Part shown: piece by piece, positions 26,586-36,221 of the stretch
Layout: every line of letters starts with the position of its first letter
How positions within the stretch are numbered: the first letter of the stretch is position 1
From: Chitinophaga sp.
GTDB taxonomy: Bacteria > Bacteroidota > Bacteroidia > Chitinophagales > Chitinophagaceae
Reading direction: 5' to 3'
Assembly (NCBI RefSeq): GCF_017745275.1
Contig: NZ_JAGHZS010000003.1
Location: 738,693-802,692, forward strand
Length of the DNA stretch: 64,000 nt
Made by a program: the position numbers and the translations under genes
Notes under the pieces: model-generated
What the model saw: only the letters and a program-made list of their open reading frames with translations
Databases searched by the model: none
Told to the model about the DNA's origin: nothing

Positions 26586-27563
26586 ATGACACCATCTTTA
26601 CCCAATGAGGCAATGCCTGATGAGGCACTGTATACCTTGCTCTGTAAGTATCTGCTGAATGAAGCAGATGCCGCTGAGCATGCCTGGGTGGAGGAGTGGA
26701 AAGAAGCAGACCCGCTAAATGGTGCCCTGCTTTCCTCACTGGCCAAGGTATTAGATACAGCTGCTGCCAATGAAAAGGCAGTTGCCGCCAATACTGATTC
26801 CGCATGGCAACAGCTGAGCGGAAAAATGGATATTCAGCCGGCATTGATTGCGATAAAACCTAAAAGCCGCTTTTTATGGCTGAAAGTAGCCGCTATATTG
26901 TTGGTAGCTTTCAGCGCCGGATGGTGGTTCCTGGTAGGAAAACAGCCGCAACAAATATATTCAGGCCCTGTAAAGGCTACGCTGCAGGATGGCAGCAGTG
27001 TGCAATTATCGGCTGCTTCCAGGCTGGAAGTAGCCAGGGGCTTTAATGACCGTAACAGGAAAGTAAGCCTTACCGGTACCGCCACTTTCGATGTAAGCGG
27101 TAGCGCCGCCAATCCTTTTGTGATCACATTAGGACGCACAGAAGTAAAAGTACTCGGCACCCGGTTCATGATAAATTACCAACCCGGTACCACTGCATTA
27201 CAGGTGCATGTGAGCAGCGGAAAAGTAATGGTAATAGATCATGATAAGGAAGATAGTGTGGTACTCACAGATGGCATGCTGTTGCAGAAAGATAATGACA
27301 GACCTATATTCCGTATAGCGAATCACGTTACTGACATGGTAACGAGGTCGCTGTCGTTTCATGATACGTCGCTGGAAGAAGTATTGCATACCATTACCGA
27401 AGTATACGATATCAAAGTGGAAGTCATGAATACCGACCTGTTGAAACTGCCGGTGCGGGCCGACTTTACAGGCGAGTCTACTGATGATGTTATCAAAACA
27501 CTGGCGCTCATGCTGAATGCCGGATATGAGAAAATAAACGATCGACAATACAAATTGAAGTAG
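26586..27563 (+). CDS. FecR family anti-sigma factor
   Basis: 325 residues. The cytoplasmic N-terminal ~95 residues bind the sigma factor. One membrane helix (about 96-118, FLWLKVAAILLVAFSAGWWF) precedes a periplasmic FecR domain (KATLQDGSSVQLSAASRLEV onward) and a C-terminal secretin/STN-like DUF4974 domain (RSLSFHDTSLEEVLHTITEV). It holds the upstream ECF sigma factor at the membrane until the TonB receptor at 27601 signals. A 98-nt gap separates it from the sigma gene. Confidence 0.95.
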   Translation: MTPSLPNEAMPDEALYTLLCKYLLNEADAAEHAWVEEWKEADPLNGALLSSLAKVLDTAAANEKAVAANTDSAWQQLSGKMDIQPALIAIKPKSRFLWLKVAAILLVAFSAGWWFLVGKQPQQIYSGPVKATLQDGSSVQLSAASRLEVARGFNDRNRKVSLTGTATFDVSGSAANPFVITLGRTEVKVLGTRFMINYQPGTTALQVHVSSGKVMVIDHDKEDSVVLTDGMLLQKDNDRPIFRIANHVTDMVTRSLSFHDTSLEEVLHTITEVYDIKVEVMNTDLLKLPVRADFTGESTDDVIKTLALMLNAGYEKINDRQYKLK

Positions 27564-27600
27564 CTAAAAGCTACCTGTCACCCTTTCAATTCAGGACACT

Positions 27601-30240
27601 ATGTCGTTAGCCGGAAAACTGCTGACGGGAATATTTATATTATGTTTCCCACTATCTGTTTTTGCGTGGGACTGGCAAACAAGAGTAACCGTAATAGTAA
27701 AGGATCAGCCCATAGAAAAGGTGTGTGGATTGCTGGAAAAAGAATATGGCATTCATTTTTCATATAGTAGAGAACTTGTCAACTTATCCCGGAAGATTAC
27801 GTTAACAGCCCGTAGCCAGCGCTTAAAGAAAGTACTGGAAGAAGTATTTGCCCCCGATGACATCCGGTTTACCCGTGTAGGTGAACAGATTGTGCTATTG
27901 CCCGATCAGCGTACTACCCGCACTATCAGCGGCTATATAAAAGATGCCATAAGCGGAGAAAGCCTGATTGGCGCCACCATATACTCCCCTGCCCTCAAAC
28001 AGGGTACCACCACCAATCAATATGGTTTTTTTAGTTTAACTACTGTAAAGGATTCCAACAGCCTGGTAATAACTTACATCGGGTATGAACCACATATACA
28101 GCCCATCCGTCAAAAAGGAGATCAACTGCTCAATGTTGCTTTACAGCCTGTTGGTAGTCTGAAAGAAGTGGTCATCAGCGCCAAAGAACAAATTAAGCTG
28201 CAGGAGCAAACGCAGATGAGCCGGGTAAAGTTATCTGCTACCGACTTACAGGCGATGCCACAGCTCCTCGGAGAAGTAGATGTGATGCGCACCCTGCAGT
28301 CTATGCCCGGCGTTAGCGGAGGAATGGAAGGCGCCGGCGGATTATATGTCAGAGGTGGCAGCCCGGATCAAAACCTGGTGTTGATGGATGGCACGCCTAT
28401 CTTTAATTTCTCGCATTTCTTTGGGGTGTATTCGTTGGTGAATGCCAACGTGGTAAAAACAACCGACCTGTATAAAGGCGCATTCCCGGCACGCTTCGGC
28501 GGCCGCTTATCTTCTGTGGTAGATATTGCAATGAAAGAAGGGGATATGAATAGCTATCATGGCGATGTTTCTCTCGGATTAATTGCCGCCAAATTTAATG
28601 TGGAAGGACCTATCGTGAAAAATAAAACATCTTTTGTAGTATCGGCCCGCCGCTCTTACCCCGATTTGATATTGAATGCAGCCCTGCGAGCTGAAAATGA
28701 GATGGGCAGTGGTGGAAATTTTAGGGCATATTTTTATGATATCAATGCAAAAGTGAATCATATTTTTTCTGCTAAAGACCGAATATTCCTGAGTTTTTAT
28801 AAAGGAGAGGATCAGCTTTTGTTAAAGCAAACACCTATAGACAGTACTAACTCTAACGACCCTGCGAAATTTAATACGGAGAGCAGTAAATTTCAGCTGG
28901 GTTGGGGGAATACTATAGCCGCATTGCGTTGGAACCATATTTACGGTCCCCGTTTGTTTTCTAATGTTACCCTCAGCTTTTCACAATACGCCTTTTTTAC
29001 ACAGTACGAACAAAAAGCGGTGATTGCTGCTTCCGGAGAGCTCTCGGATGTATACGGGCGATATAAGTCGCTGATGGAGAACAGTGGCGGTAGAATTGAT
29101 TTTGATTTTAGGCCTGACCCAAGACATTCTATACGATTTGGCGCCATTACTACGCTGCATTATTTCAAGCCAGGTAGTTCCTCTTTCCGGGATAAAGCAA
29201 GCCCGGTAAAGCCATTGGATACGCTGGCAACGGCGATGCGGGTGACAGGTGCTGAATTATCGGCTTATGCCGAAGACGACTGGCAACTACGGCCTGATTT
29301 GTATGTCAACATAGGTGTACACGCCTCTGCATTTATGGTGCAGCATCGCTTTTATCATTCTATACAACCCCGTCTGGGCCTGCGTTACATGCTGGCACGT
29401 AACTGGGCATTGAAAGCTGCCTATACGCATATGAACCAGTATATTCACCTGCTATCCAGCAATGGTACCACGCTGCCAACAGATATATGGGTACCTTCCA
29501 CCCAACGTGTAGCACCTATGTTTTCCAAACAGGTAACACTGGGAGTGGCTAAAACATCGCTGAATGGCAAGTATGAATGTTCGCTGGAAGGCTATTTCAA
29601 GTCTATGCACAACATGATTGAAAGTAAGGAGAATAATACCATTAATCAGTTCCAGCCGCGCTGGGATGAAAATGTAACCATAGGTAAAGGCTGGAGTTAT
29701 GGAGCGGAAGTGATGCTGCAGAAAAGAAAAGGAACTACTACCGGATGGCTGGGTTATACCTTGTCCTGGTCTACCCGCCGTTTTCCCGGCGTGAATAACG
29801 ATGAAATTTATCCCTATAAATACGATCACCGTCACGATATTGAATTGGTATTGATGCAGCGCCTGGGAAAACACTGGGATTTCTCTGCTTCCTGGCATTA
29901 TAACTCCGGTACCCCCATTACATTGCCGGTATCCAGTTACAGCGGTATTGGTGGCGCTTCGCCCTGGGATCCCGGATCTGGTAATACTTCCATTGATCGT
30001 TATAACAACTGGAATAATTACCGCGGTGCAGATGTACACCGGCTGGATATTGGCTTTACACATACTAAACAGAAAAAGCATTGGAGCAGAAGCTGGAACT
30101 TCAGCATATTCAATGTATATAACCGGAGAAATCCCTTCTTTTATACCATTGATGAAGATGCGGCCGAAAAGAAGCGATACCTGACGCAGGTTACCATTTT
30201 ACCCATATTACCGAGTATTACATACGCTATTAAATTTTAA
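27601..30240 (+). CDS. TonB-dependent receptor with N-terminal STN signalling domain
   Basis: 879 residues. After a signal peptide (to about residue 22) comes an STN domain (about 30-100; VIVKDQPIEKVCGLLEKEYG). A carboxypeptidase-regulatory-like domain follows (about 108-190; ISGYIKDAISGESLIGATIY), then the plug (MRTLQSMPGVSGGMEGAGGL; YVRGGSPDQNLVLMDGTPIF) and a beta-barrel ending ITYAIKF. The STN domain contacts the FecR protein encoded just upstream, so the protein is both transporter and sensor. It is followed after 4 nt by a DUF4249 lipoprotein gene, a common partner. The ligand is unknown. Confidence 0.95.
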   Translation: MSLAGKLLTGIFILCFPLSVFAWDWQTRVTVIVKDQPIEKVCGLLEKEYGIHFSYSRELVNLSRKITLTARSQRLKKVLEEVFAPDDIRFTRVGEQIVLLPDQRTTRTISGYIKDAISGESLIGATIYSPALKQGTTTNQYGFFSLTTVKDSNSLVITYIGYEPHIQPIRQKGDQLLNVALQPVGSLKEVVISAKEQIKLQEQTQMSRVKLSATDLQAMPQLLGEVDVMRTLQSMPGVSGGMEGAGGLYVRGGSPDQNLVLMDGTPIFNFSHFFGVYSLVNANVVKTTDLYKGAFPARFGGRLSSVVDIAMKEGDMNSYHGDVSLGLIAAKFNVEGPIVKNKTSFVVSARRSYPDLILNAALRAENEMGSGGNFRAYFYDINAKVNHIFSAKDRIFLSFYKGEDQLLLKQTPIDSTNSNDPAKFNTESSKFQLGWGNTIAALRWNHIYGPRLFSNVTLSFSQYAFFTQYEQKAVIAASGELSDVYGRYKSLMENSGGRIDFDFRPDPRHSIRFGAITTLHYFKPGSSSFRDKASPVKPLDTLATAMRVTGAELSAYAEDDWQLRPDLYVNIGVHASAFMVQHRFYHSIQPRLGLRYMLARNWALKAAYTHMNQYIHLLSSNGTTLPTDIWVPSTQRVAPMFSKQVTLGVAKTSLNGKYECSLEGYFKSMHNMIESKENNTINQFQPRWDENVTIGKGWSYGAEVMLQKRKGTTTGWLGYTLSWSTRRFPGVNNDEIYPYKYDHRHDIELVLMQRLGKHWDFSASWHYNSGTPITLPVSSYSGIGGASPWDPGSGNTSIDRYNNWNNYRGADVHRLDIGFTHTKQKKHWSRSWNFSIFNVYNRRNPFFYTIDEDAAEKKRYLTQVTILPILPSITYAIKF

Positions 30241-30244
30241 AGAG

Positions 30245-31105
30245 ATGCGCAGACAATATTTTTTCGTAGGTACGGTACTGTTAGTCATGCTTTTAAATGC
30301 ATGTACTAAACGGGTGGAAATTCAAATGCCTTATGAAGGCGATAAAATAGTACTGAATACTTTAATACAACCGGATAGTGTAATCTATGTGCGGGTAACC
30401 CGTAGTATTCCTTCCAATATGCTGGATGATAGTGGTTATAAAGATATCCCCGGCAGTGCGGTTATTATCACCGCCAATGGCGTAACGTTGCCTGCTCCCC
30501 AGGTACAGGTTATTAAAGGACTCTCTTATTTTGTTTCTACAGAAAAAGCCGTGAGAGGCCAGCAGTACACTGTACAGGTACAGGCGCCAGGGCTCACAGC
30601 AGTAACGGCAACGGATACACTGCCGGCAGCTCCGCTGGCAAAAAATGCAAGTGCACAGCGCAATAGCAACCGGGTACTGTTTACTTTAAAAGATGATCCC
30701 GCTCCGGGTAACTATTACCGGATTCGTATTTATATAACCAATGAAAATGGTGGGCAGGGAACTTACCTGCTTTTCGGGCTGGATCCGGCATTCAATAATA
30801 ACCTGGTAGACTTTTTCACTAAAAGCAGTTACAACAGCCTGGTGATGAACGATGAGCGCTTTAATGGTAAAGATGTGAACTTTGTATTGCAAACAGTGGA
30901 TCCTATTCCGGGCCCGAGCCAGGTAACCGTGGAAGTAAGCGTACTCACCCGTGCTACTTATGATTATTTCCGCACTATGACTGCTCAAAAGGAAAATGGT
31001 AATATGGCAGTTCGTAATCCTGTGCGTGTATATACAAATGTCACTAATGGTTATGGCATTGTTGGCGGTATCAATACTCAAAAACTCACTTTTAAAGTTG
31101 AATAG
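30245..31105 (+). CDS. DUF4249 family lipoprotein
   Basis: 286 residues. The lipoprotein signal MRRQYFFVGTVLLVMLLNAC places Cys at residue 20. The body matches DUF4249, with an early beta-rich segment (GDKIVLNTLIQPDSVIYVRV) and Ig-like strands (QQYTVQVQAPGLTAVTATDT). The family is found almost only beside STN-type TonB receptors of Bacteroidota and is presumed to be an outer-membrane partner lipoprotein. Its gene starts 4 nt after the receptor stop, so it completes the sigma/FecR/receptor operon. Confidence 0.9.
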   Translation: MRRQYFFVGTVLLVMLLNACTKRVEIQMPYEGDKIVLNTLIQPDSVIYVRVTRSIPSNMLDDSGYKDIPGSAVIITANGVTLPAPQVQVIKGLSYFVSTEKAVRGQQYTVQVQAPGLTAVTATDTLPAAPLAKNASAQRNSNRVLFTLKDDPAPGNYYRIRIYITNENGGQGTYLLFGLDPAFNNNLVDFFTKSSYNSLVMNDERFNGKDVNFVLQTVDPIPGPSQVTVEVSVLTRATYDYFRTMTAQKENGNMAVRNPVRVYTNVTNGYGIVGGINTQKLTFKVE

Positions 31106-31196
31106 TCCGGTAGTGGCTATTTTGCCTGAGCCGATAGTTTTCCCTTTTGCGTAACTCATTTTCCTGATTCGAGCATTCCTCCTGTTTTTCCTGTTT

Positions 31197-31204
31197 TACA
31201 TTTG
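31197..31204 (+). promoter_or_regulatory. -7 promoter element upstream of the small CPHC protein gene
   Basis: TACATTTG matches TAnnTTTG exactly. Initiation here would give a leader of about 130 nt containing the hairpin at 31301-31317. Confidence 0.45.
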
Positions 31205-31300
31205 CATCATACCCCGGCGTATTTAGCTATGCATAAATACATCTGTTGTTTGTACCGCAAAATTCAGGTAGATAATAGAGTGATGAATTAAGTCCTGACG

Positions 31301-31317
31301 GCGGCCTGAAAGGCCGC
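31301..31317 (+). other. GC-rich hairpin in a leader
   Basis: GCGGCCT (31301-31307) pairs with AGGCCGC (31311-31317) around GAA. There is no T run. It lies 24 nt before the start codon at 31341 and could affect translation; function unknown. Confidence 0.4.
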
Positions 31318-31340
31318 TGTAGGCACAAACCCACAGGCCC

Positions 31341-31667
31341 ATGTGTAATTACCAGACATTATATCATGGGGCGGCAGGATATGTGATCCGCTGTCCTCAT
31401 TGCAAAGGCATTCAGCTTGCATTTGGTACCACGGTTGTTAACCTTGATGTCACAGAGTTTGAGTGTTTCAAAAAAATGGTCACCCGGTTGGCGGATGACC
31501 ACTGTTATGCAACAGAAAACGAAAAGTTAATTTGTTTGCCTTTGCCGGCCGATCATGTGATGATGCTGGTAACACCTGCTGAAATACAGGCATTAGCTAA
31601 TATGACCGCGGAAGTACAGGCATTGCTGGATACTTACAATATCCTGGAAATTGCGGCTGCGGATTAG
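31341..31667 (+). CDS. Small cytoplasmic protein with CPHC motif (DUF6686-like)
   Basis: 108 residues, [20 protein letters not shown] leading into [11 protein letters not shown]. The CPHC pair plus further Cys residues (Cys2, Cys44, Cys58) could bind a metal. It resembles small Bacteroidota proteins grouped as DUF6686, an assignment from memory of the motif that I hold loosely. No signal peptide. Its stop (31665-31667) overlaps the stop of the convergent glutamate decarboxylase gene by 4 nt, so the two transcripts must overlap. Function unknown. Confidence 0.8.
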   Translation: MCNYQTLYHGAAGYVIRCPHCKGIQLAFGTTVVNLDVTEFECFKKMVTRLADDHCYATENEKLICLPLPADHVMMLVTPAEIQALANMTAEVQALLDTYNILEIAAAD

Positions 31668-33052
31668 TGATGGAATCCGCCTCCTTCTTTTTGTGTCAGC
31701 GGTTTTCTTACCGGATTTTCTTCGAAGAAATGTACACAACGGGTGTAGTCTTCAATAAGCATATCTGCCATATCCCGGCTAAATCCGTGACGTATCAATA
31801 CCCGTTGCACTATAATATCCTTCGCATCGCCGGTGAGTGGATAGGACGCGATTTGCCAGCCACGGGAGCGGATTTTATCGGAAATGTCGTACAGGCTGAA
31901 ACCATGATCTCCGGGTTTTAAAGTCCAGCAGGCACCGGGCAGGCCACCCTTACCATTATAGAGAATGTCGAAGTGCCCCAGCTTTTCGATGGCTTCCGCA
32001 ATGTAAGCGGCATGGTCCAGGCAGGCCTGTTGTAGCTTCTTGTATCCTTCCCGGCCATGGCGTAAAAGATTATAGTATTGCGCTACTATTTGTCCGCCGG
32101 GCCTGGAGAAATTCAGGGCAAATGTAGGCATATCGCCACCGAGATAATCTACGCGGAAAATGAGGTCTTCCGGGAGGTCTTCCTTCTCCCGCCATATTAC
32201 CCAACCTACTCCCAAAGGGCTAAGGCCATATTTATGACCGGAAGCATTGATAGACTTTACCCTTGGAATGCGGAAATCCCAAACCAGGTCAGGGCTTACA
32301 AATGGGGCAATGAATGCGCCGCTGGCGCCGTCTACATGGATTGGAATATCCCAGCCTTTTTCCTGCTGCAGTTTATCCAGCGCTTTGGCAATTTCTGCTA
32401 CCGGTTCATACATCAGCGTGAAGGTAACACCAAACGTGGGTACTACGCCAATGGTATTTTCATCTGCCAGCTCCAGTACTTTTTCAGGGGTTAAATTATA
32501 GCGGCCATGTTCCATGCCTACTTCCCGCAGCTCTACATCGAAGTACCGCGCGAATTTATGCCAGCACACCTGTACGGCGCCACAAATGAGATTGGGTTTA
32601 TCGGTTGATTTACCTTCCTTTTCTCTTCTTTTACGCCATTGCCATTTTAAGGCAAGTCCACCCAGCATGGCAGCTTCACTGGAACCAGTGGTGCTGCAAC
32701 CCATAGTAGTAGCGCTTTCCGGGGCATTGAATAAATCCGCCAGGATATGCACACACCTGTTTTCAATCTCGGCAGTTTGCGGATATTCATCTTTATCGAT
32801 CATGTTTTTATCCAAACATTCATCCATCAGTTTATGTACATATTCATCCAGCCAGGTTTGACAGAAGGTGGCCAGGTTCATCCTGGAGTTGCCATCCAGC
32901 ATTAGTTCATCATGTACCAGGTGATACACGGTACGCATGTCTTGTGCGTCGGCGGGCATTTTGTATTTAGGGATGCTCTCTTTACTGTCTGCAGAGGCAT
33001 ACAGCCCTAAGCGGGAATTTTCATTCTCTTTTTTCCTGAAGAATAAAGGCAT
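31664..33052 (-). CDS. gadB: Glutamate decarboxylase (PLP-dependent)
   Basis: 462 residues, the size of GadA/GadB. The PLP lysine is Lys274 in [18 protein letters not shown]. Upstream are the PLP-contact motifs [19 protein letters not shown] and [16 protein letters not shown]. The C-terminus ends in FHH, like the His-bearing tail of acid-induced GadB. The enzyme converts glutamate to GABA, using one cytoplasmic proton. It is divergent from an AspT-type antiporter, porin and secreted glutaminase, which supports a role in acid resistance. Confidence 0.95.
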   Translation of the reverse strand: MPLFFRKKENENSRLGLYASADSKESIPKYKMPADAQDMRTVYHLVHDELMLDGNSRMNLATFCQTWLDEYVHKLMDECLDKNMIDKDEYPQTAEIENRCVHILADLFNAPESATTMGCSTTGSSEAAMLGGLALKWQWRKRREKEGKSTDKPNLICGAVQVCWHKFARYFDVELREVGMEHGRYNLTPEKVLELADENTIGVVPTFGVTFTLMYEPVAEIAKALDKLQQEKGWDIPIHVDGASGAFIAPFVSPDLVWDFRIPRVKSINASGHKYGLSPLGVGWVIWREKEDLPEDLIFRVDYLGGDMPTFALNFSRPGGQIVAQYYNLLRHGREGYKKLQQACLDHAAYIAEAIEKLGHFDILYNGKGGLPGACWTLKPGDHGFSLYDISDKIRSRGWQIASYPLTGDAKDIIVQRVLIRHGFSRDMADMLIEDYTRCVHFFEENPVRKPLTQKEGGGFHH

Positions 33053-33067
33053 AACAACATGGCTTAA

Positions 33068-33099
33068 TTGTTAGAAAATTCTTTTTTGTTGTCTAACAA
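33068..33099. promoter_or_regulatory. Inverted repeat in the gad-antiporter promoter region
   Basis: TTGTTAGA (33068-33075) and TCTAACAA (33092-33099) form a perfect 8-bp inverted repeat, 16 nt apart, 15 nt upstream of the gad start. It is a plausible binding site for a dimeric regulator of the acid-resistance genes. Confidence 0.4.
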
Positions 33100-33244
33100 C
33101 CGGATGACGCACTTGTTCAACGACGTCAGAAAAATCATTGTGTTGCCGTTAAATTCATGGGGATTGAACAAATGAGGAAAGACTGGTGTTACCTATTACG
33201 ATCGAAATCAGGATCATTTCCGTTCGTTTATAATCCAGATATAC

Positions 33245-34951
33245 ATGAATTGGTTACATCACACATTCCAGGAATACCCTGAGCTGGCCGTATTTCTTAC
33301 ATTGGCGTCCGGCTATTTTATAGGCAGTTTACGGATAGGTAAGTTTTCGTTAGGATCCGTAACCGGTGTTTTGTTAATGGGTGTATTAGTTGGGCAGATG
33401 GATATACAGGTATCTGCTAATGTAAAGTCAGTCTTCTTCCTGATGTTTTTATTTGCCGTAGGCTATAGTGTGGGGCCGCAGTTTTTTCGTGGCCTTAAAA
33501 AAGATGGATTGCCGCAGGTATTATTTGCGGCGCTGATGTGCGTGGTTTGCCTGGTAGCCCCGTGGTTACTGTCGCTGATGGCCGGTTACAACGTAGGACA
33601 GGCAGCCGGCCTGATTGCCGGTTCTCAAACGATATCTGCTGTGATGGGTGTGGCAGCAGATACCATTAACCAGGTAAATCTAACGCCGGATCAGAAGCAA
33701 CTGATGATAAATGCGATGCCGGTATGTTATGCGGTGACTTATATTTTTGGCACTGCTGGTTCTGCATGGCTGTTGTCCAGCATTGCACCGATGATGATGG
33801 GGGGAATAGAGAAAGTCCGGGCAGCCTGTAAGGAGCTGGAGAAAACCATGGGAGCCGGAGATCCCACACAGGATCCGGGGATGCGTTCTGCTTTTATTTC
33901 AGTCACTTTTCGTGCTTACCAGATTGACAGTACTTCTATTGCCGCAGGGAAAACGGTACAACAACTGGAAGCGGAGTTAATAGCGCGTGATCATCGTTTG
34001 TTTGTGGAGCGTATTCGCCAGGCAAAGGATAAGAAGATAATGGCGCCAGATGCGGATTATGTGATACAGGCAGGAGATGAGATGGTGTTGAGTGGCCGCA
34101 GGGAATTCATTCTTGGCGAAGAGCAAGGCATAGGCAAGGAGATTGTAGACATAGACCTATTGAATTTCCCGGTGGAAAATGTAATGGTATTCGTTATTAA
34201 TAAAGAAGTGATTGGTAAAACCGTGAAGGAACTTCGGACCATGGATTATATGCATGGTATTCCCGTACAAAGCATACGGCGCGCGGGTATCAGCTTGCCG
34301 GTGTATCCGGAAGCCGTGCTGGAAAGGGGAGATAATATACAGTTGGTAGGATATAAGAGAGAGATGGATAAAGCTGTATCACATATTGGATATGCCGATA
34401 TTCCTACAGATAAAACAGATATGATTTTTGTGGGATTAGGTATTGTATTGGGTGGCCTGATAGGTGCCATGAGTATTCGAGTAGGCGGCGTGCCGCTCAG
34501 TTTAAGCACCAGTGGCGGCGCCCTGATTATGGGGCTGGTATTTGGGTGGCTGCGTTCCCGGCATCCTGCGTTCGGGCGGATTCCGGAGCCTGCATTGTGG
34601 GTGATGAATAATGTGGGATTGAACACCTTTATTGCAGTAGTAGGCATTACCGCCGGACCCAGTTTTGTGGCGGGTTTCAAAGAAGTGGGCTGGGGATTGT
34701 TTTTAGTAGGTATTGCAGCTACTTCTATTCCGCTGTTGGCGGGGGTGCTAATGGCGAGGTATATTTTTAAATTTCATCCGGCGTTGGTGCTGGGTTGTAC
34801 GGCCGGCGCCAGAACCACTACTGCTGCGCTTTCCGCTATACAGGAAGAAGTCCAGAGTAATCTCCCTTCCCTGGGTTATACCATCACGTATGCTGTAGGT
34901 AATACGCTGTTGATTATCTGGGGCGTCGTCATTGTGATATTGATGACGTAA
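33245..34951 (+). CDS. AspT/YidE-type putative amino-acid antiporter with TrkA-C domains
   Basis: 568 residues. An N-terminal membrane half (about 1-185, five to six helices, with [20 protein letters not shown]) precedes two cytoplasmic TrkA-C/RCK_C domains (about 210-375; [20 protein letters not shown]). A C-terminal membrane half begins near [20 protein letters not shown]. This layout is that of the aspartate:alanine exchanger family, whose members swap a dicarboxylic amino acid for its decarboxylation product. Beside a glutamate decarboxylase the natural prediction is glutamate/GABA exchange, an inference. The porin starts 32 nt downstream. Confidence 0.88.
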   Translation: MNWLHHTFQEYPELAVFLTLASGYFIGSLRIGKFSLGSVTGVLLMGVLVGQMDIQVSANVKSVFFLMFLFAVGYSVGPQFFRGLKKDGLPQVLFAALMCVVCLVAPWLLSLMAGYNVGQAAGLIAGSQTISAVMGVAADTINQVNLTPDQKQLMINAMPVCYAVTYIFGTAGSAWLLSSIAPMMMGGIEKVRAACKELEKTMGAGDPTQDPGMRSAFISVTFRAYQIDSTSIAAGKTVQQLEAELIARDHRLFVERIRQAKDKKIMAPDADYVIQAGDEMVLSGRREFILGEEQGIGKEIVDIDLLNFPVENVMVFVINKEVIGKTVKELRTMDYMHGIPVQSIRRAGISLPVYPEAVLERGDNIQLVGYKREMDKAVSHIGYADIPTDKTDMIFVGLGIVLGGLIGAMSIRVGGVPLSLSTSGGALIMGLVFGWLRSRHPAFGRIPEPALWVMNNVGLNTFIAVVGITAGPSFVAGFKEVGWGLFLVGIAATSIPLLAGVLMARYIFKFHPALVLGCTAGARTTTAALSAIQEEVQSNLPSLGYTITYAVGNTLLIIWGVVIVILMT

Positions 34952-34983
34952 AAAATATTTCATCATAAATCAGTGATATATTG

Positions 34984-36195
34984 ATGAGCACATCTACCCG
35001 TTATTTACGTATACTCGTTTACGTTATTATACCTGCTTTTGCTTGTTCGCAGGCCGTGGCGCAGTCAGATACCATTGAGAATGGTAAGGGATTAACCCGT
35101 AATATGATTGAGGGAGGGAAGTACCAGGGATTTCTGTTTACAGATGTAAAAGGCATTCGCCTGCAGTTCAGTGGCTACGTACAGGCGGATTTTATCCACG
35201 ACTTCATGGAAATCGGCAACATCCATGCAATGCAGCCATCCACTATTACAGTGCCTGGTGTTACTGCAGGTAATACCGCATTTTCGGTACGGCAATCGCG
35301 GTTTGCTTTCACGGCCTATGGTGCGCCGGATTACAAAGGGCGTGCATTAAAAGCGGTGCTGGAATTTGATTTATGGGGGAGCCTGAATGGTTCGCCCAGG
35401 TTGCGTCACGCCTATATTCAACATGGTAAATGGACGTTCGGACAATACTGGAGTAACTTTATGGACGACGACAACTGGCCCAACATCATGGACTATTGGG
35501 GCCCTAACTCCTATGTGTGGACACGGCAGATCCAGTTACGTTTTACACAACAGGTAGGTGCTTCTATGAAGTTCTCCGCAGCTGCAGAACAACCGGGTGG
35601 CGATTTATCTATTCCATCTACCTGGAAAAGCAGAACAAATTTTCCGGATGTAACGCTCGCTTTCCAAAAGAACTTTGGTGAGAAGAACGCCAGCCATGTA
35701 CGATTGTCTGGTTTAATGCATCCTATGGATTATCAGAACGCAGATAAGGACAATAAGACAGATATTGGCGGCGCATTCAACTTCTCGGGTAATATTAACA
35801 TCGGTAAAAACGACGATGTGAAATTTCAGTTTGCCTACGGCAGCGGCTATGCGAAATATAGTGAAGATATCAGCGGGCAAGGATATGATGCTTTCGCTAG
35901 TGATAAAGGGCTCAAGAATATTAATATGCTGGCTACCTGGTTATACTTTGACCACTTCTGGACCAAAAGCCTGGGCTCTACTATCGGGTACGGCTATCTG
36001 CAGTTAAATACGCCCGACCTGGCGATGCCTGCTACAGCAATAAAGACCACGCATTACGCATCTTACAATATGACCTACTACTTCACGGGTTTCTTTAAAA
36101 TTGCAGGCGAGGTATTATATGGCAAGCGGGAAAATCGTGATAATACTTCCGGGGAAGATGTACGGGCGCAGTTCAGCGCTTTTTTCAAATTCTGA
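34984..36195 (+). CDS. DcaP-like trimeric outer membrane porin
   Basis: 403 residues from ATG 34984 (the codon before is TTG and less likely). A signal peptide ends near SQAVAQ. A short helical segment and then beta-strands follow, starting IRLQFSGYVQADFIHDF. RQSRFAFTAYGA and the constriction-like WTFGQYWSNFMDDDNWPN are typical of DcaP-family porins. The protein ends in Phe (AFFKF), as expected for a barrel. It probably admits small acidic or amide solutes to the periplasm, where the glutaminase encoded 26 nt downstream would act. Confidence 0.85.
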   Translation: MSTSTRYLRILVYVIIPAFACSQAVAQSDTIENGKGLTRNMIEGGKYQGFLFTDVKGIRLQFSGYVQADFIHDFMEIGNIHAMQPSTITVPGVTAGNTAFSVRQSRFAFTAYGAPDYKGRALKAVLEFDLWGSLNGSPRLRHAYIQHGKWTFGQYWSNFMDDDNWPNIMDYWGPNSYVWTRQIQLRFTQQVGASMKFSAAAEQPGGDLSIPSTWKSRTNFPDVTLAFQKNFGEKNASHVRLSGLMHPMDYQNADKDNKTDIGGAFNFSGNINIGKNDDVKFQFAYGSGYAKYSEDISGQGYDAFASDKGLKNINMLATWLYFDHFWTKSLGSTIGYGYLQLNTPDLAMPATAIKTTHYASYNMTYYFTGFFKIAGEVLYGKRENRDNTSGEDVRAQFSAFFKF

Positions 36196-36221
36196 TCATC
36201 TGCCTAAAAAAATCATACACC

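Noticed and set aside
29452..30081. 209-codon minus-strand frame inside the STN TonB receptor
   Set aside because: Antisense shadow with no recognisable domain.
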